From: Rhodoplanes azumiensis
Lineage (GTDB): Bacteria; Pseudomonadota; Alphaproteobacteria; Rhizobiales; Xanthobacteraceae
Reading direction: 5' to 3'
Length of the DNA: 64,000 bases
Assembly (NCBI RefSeq): GCF_042682915.1
Contig: NZ_JBHUIW010000021.1
Coordinates: 1 to 64,000, forward strand
Both the position numbers and the translations under genes were made by a program. Positions 44,448 to 52,220 of the stretch are shown here, one piece after another. Position 1 is the stretch's first letter, and each line of letters starts with the position of its first letter. Below the pieces are notes generated by a model that saw only the letters and a program-made list of their open reading frames with translations, was not told the origin of the DNA and did not search any database.

Positions 44448-47144
44448 ATGCAAGCCGACGCCGGCGCGAGCGTGGACCTGACCAATTGCGACCGCGAGCC
44501 GATCCATCTGCTCGGCGCCGTGCAGCCGTTCGGCTTTCTGATCGCGGTCGCGGCCGACGACTGGACCATCACGCACGCCTCGGCGAACGCCGCCGCGGCG
44601 CTCGTCTGCGACGCCGGCGACCTGATCGGCCGCCCGCTCGACGGTCTCGTCACGCCGGCGGCGCTGCACACGCTGCGCGGCCTCCTGCAGGGCATCTCCG
44701 GCGACCTGGTGGCGCGCGACTTCGCGCTGCAGCTCCGTCCCGGGCTCGTCTGCGACGTCGCCGCCCACATCGTCGCGGCGGACGCGGAGGCGGGCGACGC
44801 ACGCGACACCATGGTTCGCGACACCGCGGATCGCGACACGGTGGGGCGCGACACGGTGGTGATCGAGTGCGAGCCGACCACGGGCGAGAGCGACACGGCG
44901 GCGCCGGCACTGGTGCGCGACATGATCACGCGGCTGCGGCGCGCGGACGACCGCAAGAGCTTCTTCCGCACGGCGGCGCGCGAGCTGCGGGCGCTGACCG
45001 GCTTCGACCGCGTGATGGTCTACCGGTTCGACGACGACGGCTCCGGCGAGGTGGTCGGCGAGGCGGTCGATCCCGGCCGCGGCACGTTTCTCGGCCTGCA
45101 CTATCCGGCCTCCGACATCCCGCGCCAGGCGCGCCGACTCTACAGTCGCAACGTGCTGCGGCTGATCGCCGACGTCGACGCCGTGCCGGTGCCGGTCGTC
45201 TCGGCGGCCCCGGACGGGCCGCCGCTCGACCTGTCGATGAGCATGCTGCGCAGCGTCTCGTCGATCCATGTCGAGTATCTGCGCAACATCGGCGTGCGCG
45301 CCTCGATGTCGGTGTCGATCCTGCGCGACGGAAAGCTGTGGGGCCTGTTCGCCTGCCATCACGACGCGCCGCACCGGGTCGCCTTCGGCCGGCGCAGCGC
45401 CGCCGAATTGTTCGCCCAGGTGTTCGCGCTGGTGCTGGAAAACCGCGAGCGCGCCGTCGAGGCGGCCTACGAGGCGCGCGCCCAGGCCCTGCATCAGCGC
45501 CTGGTCGGCACTATGGCGCGCGAGGCGACACGGTTCGAGAGCGTCGTCGCCCATCTCGACGAGATGGCCGATCTGCTCGCCTGCGACGGCGTCGGCGTGT
45601 GGACGAACGGCCGTGCCACCCTGAAGGGGCTGACCCCGACCGCCGAGGAGTTTTTCGACCTGGTGGCGCATATCGACGCGCAATCGATCGAGCGGGTGCA
45701 CGCCGTGCACGCCATCGGCGACGAGCATCCGCCCGGCCGTGCCTTCGCCGCGCGCGCCGCCGGCATGCTGGTGGTGCCGCTGTCGCGCCCGGCTCGCGAT
45801 TATCTGGTGTTCTTCCGCCGCGAGGTCGCCCGCACCGTCACCTGGGCCGGTGATCCCCGCGCCCCGAAGGCGTTCGGCCCGAACGGCGATCGTCTGACGC
45901 CGCGCAAGAGCTTCGACCTGTGGAAGGAGACCGTCACGGGCCAGTCGCTGCCCTGGCTGCCGGTCGAATGCCGCATCGCCGAGCAGCTCCGCGTCAGCCT
46001 GCTGGAGGTGATCCTGCAGCTCTCCGACCTCACCGAGGAGGAGCGCCGCCGCGCCGTCGAGCGGCAGGATCTGCTGATCGCCGAGCTGAATCATCGCATT
46101 CGCAACATTCTCGGTCTGATCCGCGGCGTGATCACCCAGAGCCGCGATTCGGCGACCACCATCGAGACCTTCACCGAGGTGGTGGGCGGTCGCATCCAGG
46201 CACTCGCCCGCGCCCACGACCAGATCACGGCGGACCAGTGGGGACCGGCGTCGCTGCGCAACCTGGTCGCCGCCGAAGCGGCGGCGTATCTCGGCGGCAA
46301 GGGCGAGCGGGTCCGCATCGTCGGCCCCGACGTGCTGATCGAGCCGGAGGCGTTCACCACGATCGCGCTCGTCGTCCACGAGATGATCACGAACTCGGCG
46401 AAATACGGCGCGTTGAGCGACCAGCGCGGCCGCGTCGACATCGCGGTCGGCTTCCGCCCCGACGGCGCCCTGGCGCTGCGCTGGCGCGAGACCGGCGGTC
46501 CCCGGGTCGCCCCGCCGACACGCCGCGGCTTCGGCTCGACCGTGATCGAGCGCTCGATCCGCCACGACCTCAAGGGCGAGGCGACGGTCGACTACGCCCC
46601 GACCGGGCTCGTCGCCCGCTTCGTCGTTCCCGGCGGCTTTGCCCGCCCGGCGCCGGGCGGCCGCCAGACCGACGCGACGCCGATCGAGGCGGCGCCGCCG
46701 CCCGGCCGGGTGCCGCAGGACGTGCTCCTGGTCGAGGACACCATGATCATCGCGCTCGACGCCGAGGACATGCTGCGCCGGCTCGGCGTCGATGCGGTGC
46801 GCACGGCCGCCTCGTCCGCCGACGCGCTCGCCACGATCGAGACGCGGCCGCCCGACTTCGCCCTGCTCGACGTCAATCTCGGGGCCGAGACGAGCTTCTC
46901 GATCGCGACGCGGTTGCGCACGCTCGGCGTGCCGTTCGCCTTCGCCACCGGCTATGGCGAGCTGGCGGCGTTCCCGCCCGAATTCGCCGAGACGCCGCGG
47001 CTGCGAAAGCCCTACACGGCCGAGACCCTGCGCATGCTGCTCGAGCCCTTCGCGCCCGACGTCGACCATGACGGCCGCCGCCCCGTCCGCCCGGACGCCG
47101 TCGCGCCCGACACGGCGGATGCCGGATCGCGTGCCTTGGACTAA
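44448..47144 (+). CDS. bphP: Bacteriophytochrome with HWE kinase and receiver domain
   Basis: An 898-residue red/far-red light sensor. The biliverdin-attaching Cys is C14 in LTNCDREPIHLLGAVQPFG; PAS (about 20-115), GAF (about 165-330, with PASDIPRQARRLY and CHHDAPHRV) and PHY (tongue motif PRKSFDLWKE) follow. The kinase is HWE-type: H549 in LNHRIRNILG, N-box VVHEMITNSAKYGALS, and WRETGGPRV...RRGFG. A receiver ends the protein, with D808 in ALLDVNLG. The common PHG after IQ/VQ is PFG here. Residues 118-137 are four tandem 5-residue units between PAS and GAF. The start at 44448 puts Cys at 14 as in homologues; ATG 44379 and GTG 44307 are alternatives. No haem oxygenase gene (biliverdin supply) is nearby. 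Confidence 0.9.
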   Translation: MQADAGASVDLTNCDREPIHLLGAVQPFGFLIAVAADDWTITHASANAAAALVCDAGDLIGRPLDGLVTPAALHTLRGLLQGISGDLVARDFALQLRPGLVCDVAAHIVAADAEAGDARDTMVRDTADRDTVGRDTVVIECEPTTGESDTAAPALVRDMITRLRRADDRKSFFRTAARELRALTGFDRVMVYRFDDDGSGEVVGEAVDPGRGTFLGLHYPASDIPRQARRLYSRNVLRLIADVDAVPVPVVSAAPDGPPLDLSMSMLRSVSSIHVEYLRNIGVRASMSVSILRDGKLWGLFACHHDAPHRVAFGRRSAAELFAQVFALVLENRERAVEAAYEARAQALHQRLVGTMAREATRFESVVAHLDEMADLLACDGVGVWTNGRATLKGLTPTAEEFFDLVAHIDAQSIERVHAVHAIGDEHPPGRAFAARAAGMLVVPLSRPARDYLVFFRREVARTVTWAGDPRAPKAFGPNGDRLTPRKSFDLWKETVTGQSLPWLPVECRIAEQLRVSLLEVILQLSDLTEEERRRAVERQDLLIAELNHRIRNILGLIRGVITQSRDSATTIETFTEVVGGRIQALARAHDQITADQWGPASLRNLVAAEAAAYLGGKGERVRIVGPDVLIEPEAFTTIALVVHEMITNSAKYGALSDQRGRVDIAVGFRPDGALALRWRETGGPRVAPPTRRGFGSTVIERSIRHDLKGEATVDYAPTGLVARFVVPGGFARPAPGGRQTDATPIEAAPPPGRVPQDVLLVEDTMIIALDAEDMLRRLGVDAVRTAASSADALATIETRPPDFALLDVNLGAETSFSIATRLRTLGVPFAFATGYGELAAFPPEFAETPRLRKPYTAETLRMLLEPFAPDVDHDGRRPVRPDAVAPDTADAGSRALD
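44799..44858 (+). repeat. In-frame 4 x 15-bp tandem repeat in bphP
   Basis: Four units with core CGCGACAC encode ARDTM, VRDTA, DRDTV and GRDTV at residues 118-137. Period, copy number and core match the repeat at the start of ecm (26112-26171), although the proteins are unrelated. Confidence 0.85.
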
Positions 47145-47178
47145 GATACCGCGACGACTTCACAGCGGCGGGTGCGCT

Positions 47179-47577
47179 ATGCAAATCTCGAAGGTGATGG
47201 CGGCGGGGCTCCTGCTCGCCGCGGCGACGACCGGAGCGACGACCGGGGCGACGACCGGGGCCGTCGCCGACGTGCGGCATTCCGAGGTGCCGGAGAGCCT
47301 GCGCGGCACCTGGATCGCGGCGACCGGGAGCTGCCCGGCGCCGGCCGGCAGCGGCTTCGTGCTGACCGCCCGCAGCTATGCGAAGGGCGGCGAGACCTGC
47401 CCGGTCGAGTGGGTCGAGGAGCGGGCCGCGACGCCCGGCACCATCTACTCGGTGCACATGCGCTGCGGCAGCACGGCGGCGTCCGAAACCAACGTGATGG
47501 TCTGGGTGAAGGGCCCGGACAGTGCCGCCACGGGCACGGATTTCCGCAGCCTCGCCGACGCGCGGATCTGCCGCTGA
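47179..47577 (+). CDS. Small secreted protein with two Cys pairs, unknown function
   Basis: A 132-residue protein with a signal peptide (MQISKVMAAGLLLAAATTGA) followed by a short 4-residue repeat (TTGA three times). The mature part begins around VADVRHSEVPESLRGTWIAA, and four Cys (in GSCPAP, ETCPVEW, MRCGS and the C-terminal ICR) suggest two disulfides in the periplasm. The opening LRGTW resembles small beta-barrel periplasmic proteins, but I do not recognise a family. It starts 34 bp after bphP on the same strand and may be cotranscribed. The ATG has no strong ribosome binding site. Confidence 0.7.
   Translation: MQISKVMAAGLLLAAATTGATTGATTGAVADVRHSEVPESLRGTWIAATGSCPAPAGSGFVLTARSYAKGGETCPVEWVEERAATPGTIYSVHMRCGSTAASETNVMVWVKGPDSAATGTDFRSLADARICR
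47224..47259 (+). repeat. In-frame 3 x 12-bp tandem repeat
   Basis: GCGACGACCGGA, GCGACGACCGGG, GCGACGACCGGG code ATTG three times in the signal-peptide end of the small secreted protein. Confidence 0.8.
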
Positions 47578-47623
47578 GGCCGATCCGGGATGCCGGAGGC
47601 GGAGGCGTCGGAGGACGCCGTCG

Positions 47624-48289
47624 TCAGGCGAAGGCGAGCACCAGGCCGACGCCGGCCACGCAGGCCCCGGCGAGGCGGGCCATGCCGAGACCGGCCCGGA
47701 CCTCGGCAATGCGGCCGAGTGCGACGCCGAGCCCGATGCCGGCCGCATGCAGCAGCGCGGTGGCGACGACGAAGCCGAGCCCGTAGGCGAGGGGGCTCGC
47801 CGCCGCCGGCATCTCGGCGCCATGGGCGTAGCCGTGGACGAGGCCGAAGGCGCCGACCAGCAGGGCCGCCGGCAACACCGGCAGCCGCACGGCGAGCGCG
47901 ACCAGGAGCCCGAGCACGATCACCGAGGCCGTGATGGCCGGCTCGACGGCGGGCAACGGCACGCCGGTGGCGCCCAGCACGGCACCGACGACCAGCAGCG
48001 CGACGAAGGCCGCCGGCACGGCGAGGAGCGCCACGCCGCCCAGCGTCGCCGACCACAGGCCGACCGCCAGCATGGCGGCGAGGTGGTCGATCCCGAACAG
48101 CGGATGCATGAACCCGTCGGCGAAGCCGTGGACATGCGGCGCCTGACCGACATGGGCCGCGGCGGCGGTGGCGCCGAGAATCAGGAGTGCCCCGGCGAGC
48201 GCGCTGGCCCGACCGACGGCGCGAGGGCGAGCGACAGCGCGAGGGCGGACGGCGCGGACGGGCGTCACGGCGCGGGCATGCGGCAGCAT
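47624..48289 (-). CDS. hupE: HupE/UreJ-family permease
   Basis: A 221-residue inner-membrane protein of the HupE/UreJ family, implicated in nickel (or cobalt) uptake for hydrogenase and urease. After a signal-like N-terminus come six hydrophobic helices. The signature HPLFGIDHLAAMLAVGLWSA (His and Asp proposed to bind nickel) lies near residue 62-81, and GLVHGYAHGAEMP near 150. The start ATG at 48289 has AGGAG seven bases upstream. The N-terminal 30 residues contain a short Arg-Ala-Val repeat from tandem DNA units. No hydrogenase or urease gene is in the window; it is convergent with the small secreted protein gene. Confidence 0.9.
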   Translation of the reverse strand: MLPHARAVTPVRAVRPRAVARPRAVGRASALAGALLILGATAAAAHVGQAPHVHGFADGFMHPLFGIDHLAAMLAVGLWSATLGGVALLAVPAAFVALLVVGAVLGATGVPLPAVEPAITASVIVLGLLVALAVRLPVLPAALLVGAFGLVHGYAHGAEMPAAASPLAYGLGFVVATALLHAAGIGLGVALGRIAEVRAGLGMARLAGACVAGVGLVLAFA

Positions 48290-48426
48290 CGATGATCTCC
48301 TGGGGTCGGGGCCGGACGCGGCCGCCCCGGCGTCACCGTGCCGCGTCCGATCGCGCGAGATTACCGAACCGAAGGACCGGCGCCAACCATCGATCCGCGG
48401 CGAGACGACGAGGCTGCGAGCGCGGC

Positions 48427-49395
48427 TCAGCGGCCGGCGAGCAGCACGCGGCGCATCTCGCCGGGTGTCCGCCCGTAGCGCCGCTTGAACTGCGCCGCGA
48501 ACACCGACGGCGTGGCGAAGCCGCTGGTGAAGGCGATCTCCTTCAGCCGCAACGTCGCGGTGGCGGGGTCGCCGAGCACCTGCAGGCTGCGGGCGAGCCG
48601 CGCCTCCAGCACATCGTCGCAGACCGTGGTGCCGGCCGCCCGGAACAGGCCGTGCAGGCAGCGCACCGACACGCCCATGCGTTGCGCCAGGAGAGCCGGC
48701 CCGAGCTCCGGCTCGGCGAGCGAGGCGGCGATGATCTCGCGACACCGCCGCATCATCGCAGCCTGCCGGTCGCCGAGGCCGGACGGCGCGGCCTGCCCTT
48801 CCGCGAGCAGCACCGCGATGCTCGCCAGCGCGAGCCGAAGCGGGCCGGACGTGGACGCCGCGTCGGCGGCACCGGGCCGCACAGGAGCACGCGCCGTTTC
48901 CGCGAGCCCGACCATCAGGTCGCGCGAGACCTTGCCGACCAGGCCGCGGGTCGACACGGCGCGGCAGACATGGTCGTGCGGCCGTCGCACGAAGGACTGC
49001 AGCAGCGACGCCGGCGCCGTGAGATTGATCACGTCGGCCGGATCGTCGTGGCGGATGACGTAGGGCTCGGAGGCGGCGAACAGCGTCGCCATGCCGTCGG
49101 TCAGCACGCAGCTGCGGCCGCGCTGCTCGAACGACACCCGGCCGCGGTTCACCAGGGCGACCACGAACACCTCGTCGCGCGCCTGCGCGGCATGGCGGCG
49201 GGTGCGCACCCCGATCTCGTTGTCGCTCGCCACCTCGACCAGGCGGATCGGCCCTTCGCCGAGCGTGACGATGCGGCCGGCGAAGCGGTCGGGACGACGA
49301 ATGGAGAGATCGGCGTCGCCGAAATGCCCGGCGATGGCGTCCTGCCAGAGCCGCTGCTTCTCGGCGGGGGCGAGCCCCGGATCGACCCTGACCAT
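48427..49395 (-). CDS. AraC-family transcription regulator
   Basis: A 322-residue regulator with an N-terminal AraC-binding-like domain (about residues 30-190, with VFVVALVNRGRVSFEQRG) and a C-terminal double helix-turn-helix (about 225-320). The second helix-turn-helix has the diagnostic LKEIAFTSGFATPSVFAAQF and FKRRYGRTPGEMR. The start ATG at 49395 is preceded by GGGAGG. It is divergent from the SDR-cupin-TctC operon and is the obvious candidate regulator; the 265-bp region between them contains direct and inverted repeats. Confidence 0.93.
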   Translation of the reverse strand: MVRVDPGLAPAEKQRLWQDAIAGHFGDADLSIRRPDRFAGRIVTLGEGPIRLVEVASDNEIGVRTRRHAAQARDEVFVVALVNRGRVSFEQRGRSCVLTDGMATLFAASEPYVIRHDDPADVINLTAPASLLQSFVRRPHDHVCRAVSTRGLVGKVSRDLMVGLAETARAPVRPGAADAASTSGPLRLALASIAVLLAEGQAAPSGLGDRQAAMMRRCREIIAASLAEPELGPALLAQRMGVSVRCLHGLFRAAGTTVCDDVLEARLARSLQVLGDPATATLRLKEIAFTSGFATPSVFAAQFKRRYGRTPGEMRRVLLAGR

Positions 49396-49561
49396 GCGCG
49401 CCTCCCGGACGTGTCGATCTTGTCGCTTTTGCGCGATCCTATGGGCAGTCCCGGCCGGCCGCAACACGCGGGCGGCGGGCTGCGGGCGCCCTGTCGGCCG
49501 GGCGCACGAACTCTGTCGCGTGAGCGCAAGACTGCCGCTGCCGCTTTGACCCCGCCGACTC

Positions 49562-49589
49562 GGCATGCAGAGTTGGGCATGCAGAGCGT
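49562..49589. promoter_or_regulatory. 14-bp direct repeat in the araC/SDR control region
   Basis: GGCATGCAGAGTTG is followed at once by GGCATGCAGAGCGT; the first 11 bases are identical and contain the palindrome GCATGC. It lies between divergent AraC-type and SDR genes, so it may be an operator, though AraC half-sites are usually spaced slightly more widely. Confidence 0.4.
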
Positions 49590-49632
49590 CGTCTCGCGCC
49601 GGCGCGGCGCGCCGTTGCGCCGGCGCGAGACG
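49590..49632. promoter_or_regulatory. 16-bp perfect inverted repeat upstream of the SDR gene
   Basis: Arms CGTCTCGCGCCGGCGC (49590-49605) and GCGCCGGCGCGAGACG (49617-49632) are perfectly complementary with an 11-nt loop. It sits directly after the 14-bp direct repeat and 18 bp before the AGGAG site. It could be an operator or an RNA hairpin in the SDR mRNA leader. No T-run follows. Confidence 0.6.
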
Positions 49633-49660
49633 GGACTCGCCCGACCCGACAGGAGCCGCC

Positions 49661-50470
49661 ATGACCGTCATGCCCGCCCCCGCGTCGCTGCACCGCAGCA
49701 CCGGCCGTCTCGACGGGCTGGTCGCCGTCGTCACCGGCGCGGCGTTCGGACCGAAGGCGGCGCTCGGCGCCGTGTTCGCGGCCGCGCTCGCGGCCGAGGG
49801 GGCGAGCGTGGTGGTCGCCGACGTCGTCGACGCGGAGCCGGTGGCGGAGGCGTTGCGCCAGAACGGCGGCCGCGCTGTCGCCGTCACGGTCGATGTGACA
49901 GACGAGGCGGCCGTGGAGGCGATGGCGGCGGCCGCCGAAGCCGAGTTCGGCCGGCTCGACATCCTGGTCAACAACGCCGTCGTCGGCTCCAACATCCCGC
50001 CGGTGCCGCTCGCCGCGCTCGACGTCGCGGCGTGGGACCAGGTGATGGCGGTCGGGCTGCGCGGCAGCTTCCTGTGCGCCAAGGCGGCGGCCCCCCGCAT
50101 GGCCCGCAACGGCTGGGGCAAGATCGTCAACATCGGCTCGACGACGATGCAGGAGGGCCTGCCCAACCGGCTCCATTACGTGAGCATGAAGGGCGGCGTG
50201 CTGGCGCTCACCCGGGCGCTCGCCCGCGAGCTCGGGCCGCAGGGCATCCGGGTCAACACACTGGCGACCGGGCTGGTCGCCAATCCGGCGGCCGGCGCCG
50301 CCTTCACGGCGAAGCCGGAGCTGATCACGACGATCCGCGCCGCCCGCGCGATCCCCGAGGACGTGACGCCGGACGACCTCGCCGGCCCGCTGGTCTTCCT
50401 GTGCTCGCACGCGAGCGACGCGATCACGGGCCAGTTCATCGTCGCCGACAAGGGCGCGTATTTCACCTGA
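49661..50470 (+). CDS. Short-chain dehydrogenase/reductase
   Basis: A 269-residue classical SDR oxidoreductase. The nucleotide-binding turn reads VTGAAFGPKAALG, a variant of TGxxxGxG with Pro-Lys inserted in place of Gly-x-Gly; NNAVVGSN, the catalytic Ser in NIGSTTMQ, and Tyr/Lys in HYVSMKGG are present, so an active NAD(P)-dependent enzyme is likely. The C-terminal part VFLCSHASDAITGQFIVADK is typical. The start ATG at 49661 has AGGAG five bases upstream. It is the first gene of a unit with a cupin (39 bp) and a TctC protein (74 bp), divergent from an AraC regulator. The substrate is unknown. Confidence 0.92.
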   Translation: MTVMPAPASLHRSTGRLDGLVAVVTGAAFGPKAALGAVFAAALAAEGASVVVADVVDAEPVAEALRQNGGRAVAVTVDVTDEAAVEAMAAAAEAEFGRLDILVNNAVVGSNIPPVPLAALDVAAWDQVMAVGLRGSFLCAKAAAPRMARNGWGKIVNIGSTTMQEGLPNRLHYVSMKGGVLALTRALARELGPQGIRVNTLATGLVANPAAGAAFTAKPELITTIRAARAIPEDVTPDDLAGPLVFLCSHASDAITGQFIVADKGAYFT

Positions 50471-50509
50471 TCACGTCCAAAGAACGAGTCACCCGAGAAG
50501 GACGCGGCC

Positions 50510-50929
50510 ATGACCGAGAAGACTCCGCCGACCGCCGGAAAGCCCCAGGTCACCAAGGCGGGCGAGAAGGAATACGTGTTCGATCTCACCTCGATCGCCT
50601 CGCTCGACGTCGGTCGCGGCTACACCTCGGCGACCGGCAAGGTGGTCGAGGGCGAACGGATGATGTGCGGCCTCGTGCGGCTGAAGGCCGGCGAGGTGAC
50701 GGAGCGGCACAGCCATCCCAACGAGCAGTGGACCTACATCATCGAGGGCGTGATGCACGCCGAGGTCGACGGCCAGTTCTTCGTGGCCGGCCCCGGCACC
50801 GTGATCTACCAGCCGGGCGGCGTCGTCCACGGCGGCCATGCCGGCCCCGACGCCGACGTCGTCTTCTTCACCGTGAAGGACACGTCGCACGGCCTCTACG
50901 GCACCCGCGCCGCGAAGGACACCGAGTGA
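50510..50929 (+). CDS. Small cupin-domain protein
   Basis: A 139-residue single-domain cupin. Motif 1 is HSHPNEQWTYIIEG (metal-ligand His-x-His, then Glu-like position Gln) around residues 67-80 and motif 2 is PGGVVHGGHAG. Metal binding is therefore likely. Such proteins can be dioxygenases, isomerases or ligand sensors, and the sequence does not decide. AAGGA lies before the ATG. It is flanked by SDR and TctC genes in one apparent operon, suggesting a role in the breakdown of the transported carboxylate. Confidence 0.88.
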   Translation: MTEKTPPTAGKPQVTKAGEKEYVFDLTSIASLDVGRGYTSATGKVVEGERMMCGLVRLKAGEVTERHSHPNEQWTYIIEGVMHAEVDGQFFVAGPGTVIYQPGGVVHGGHAGPDADVVFFTVKDTSHGLYGTRAAKDTE

Positions 50930-51003
50930 TCGGCGCCGCGGCCGCCCGGCGACGACGAACACGACAACGACAACGATAACGACGACGTCAAGAGGAAGCG
51001 AAC

Positions 51004-51996
51004 ATGAGACACCCGATCCGCCTCGCCGTCGCCTGCCTCGCTGCAGGTCTTCTGGGTGCCGGCACGCTCGGCGCCGGGGCGCAGGGCTGGCCGCAGAAGC
51101 CGATCCGCATGATCGTGCCGATCGCCGCCGGCAGCGTCACCGACGTGATCTTGCGCGCGGCGGCGAACGAGCTGCAGCCGCGCCTCGGCCAGCCGATCAT
51201 CATCGAGAACAAGGGCGGTGCCGCCGGCATTCTCGGCGCGACGGCGTGTGCCCAGTCGGCGCCGGACGCGCACACGTTCTGCGCCGTCTATCACAACACG
51301 ATGTCGTACAACCCGCTGCTGTTCGCCAAGCTGCCCTACAATCCGGACGACATCGCGCCGGTCGGTCGGCTGTTCTTCCTGATCGAGGGCGTGTTCGTGT
51401 CGTCGGAGCTCGGCGTCGCGTCGGTCGCCGAGCTGAAGGCGAAGATCCAAGCGCAGCCGGCCGCGCTCAACTACGCGACCCTCGGCGAAGGCTCGCTGCC
51501 GGACCTGTTCCTGCGCTGGATGAACAACCAGTGGGACGCCAAGGTGCAGGGCATCCCCTACAAGGGCGGCGGCCCGGCCGCCCAGGCCCTGATGGCGAAC
51601 GAGGCGCAGGTGACGCGGTTCGGCGTCGGCAACTTCCTCGCCGCCCTGCAGAGCGGCAAGGTGAAGGCGCTCGCCGTGTCGTCGACGACGCGCTCGCCGC
51701 TACTGCCCGACGTACCGACCGCGGTCGAGGCCGGGCTCGCCGGCTATCCGGGCATCGGCTGGTGGGGCCTCGGCGCCCCGAAGGGGACGCCGCCGGAGGC
51801 GATCGACCGGCTCGCCGCGGCGTTCAAGACGCTGTTCGAGGAGCCGAAGTTCAAGGCCTTCCTCGACCAGCAGGCGGTGATGTCGGCGCCGACCGGGCCG
51901 AAGGACTTCGTCGCGTTCCTGGCCGAGGATCGCAAGGCGGCCGAGACGCTGATCCGGATCGCCGACACCAAGCCGACCGAGTACAAGGGCCAGTGA
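51004..51996 (+). CDS. TctC/Bug-type solute-binding protein (copy 2)
   Basis: A 330-residue periplasmic TctC/Bug protein with a Sec-type signal peptide ending near LGAGAQG at 27. Mature blocks are WPQKPIRMIVPIAAGSVTDV, IIENKGGAAGILGA, LNYATLGEGSLPDLFLRWM and IPYKGGGPAAQALMAN, with LLPDVPTAVEAGLAGYPGI. A strong AGAGGAAG precedes the ATG, itself preceded by a run of AACGAC-type 6-bp repeats (50951-50987). It is the third gene of the SDR-cupin-TctC unit. No TctAB membrane genes are present here, so transport must use components encoded elsewhere. Confidence 0.93.
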   Translation: MRHPIRLAVACLAAGLLGAGTLGAGAQGWPQKPIRMIVPIAAGSVTDVILRAAANELQPRLGQPIIIENKGGAAGILGATACAQSAPDAHTFCAVYHNTMSYNPLLFAKLPYNPDDIAPVGRLFFLIEGVFVSSELGVASVAELKAKIQAQPAALNYATLGEGSLPDLFLRWMNNQWDAKVQGIPYKGGGPAAQALMANEAQVTRFGVGNFLAALQSGKVKALAVSSTTRSPLLPDVPTAVEAGLAGYPGIGWWGLGAPKGTPPEAIDRLAAAFKTLFEEPKFKAFLDQQAVMSAPTGPKDFVAFLAEDRKAAETLIRIADTKPTEYKGQ

Positions 51997-52100
51997 GAGA
52001 CGCGGCCGCCGCGGAGGGTATCTCGTGTCCCGGGCGCGGCGCTCGCCCCGACGCCGGGCAGCCACCGTCCCTCCTGGCAGCCTTCAGATCCTCGGCTTCG

Positions 52101-52187
52101 TCATGCCCGCGCTCGTCAAGGGCATCCACGATTTTTCAGTTTCGCAAGACCAAGATCGTGGATGGCCGGGACGAGCCCGGCCATGAC
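52101..52187. repeat. REP-like inverted repeat
   Basis: TCATGCCCGCGCTCGTCAAG then GGCATCCACGAT form the left arm; ATCGTGGATGGCCGGGACGA then GCCCGGCCATGA form the right arm, around TTTTCAGTTTCGCAAGACCA. A typical Rhizobiales intergenic palindrome, located between the TctC and dehydrogenase genes, which converge. Confidence 0.75.
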
Positions 52188-52220
52188 GACGGCCGGTGCC
52201 GAGGCTGACGACGGTCGGCC

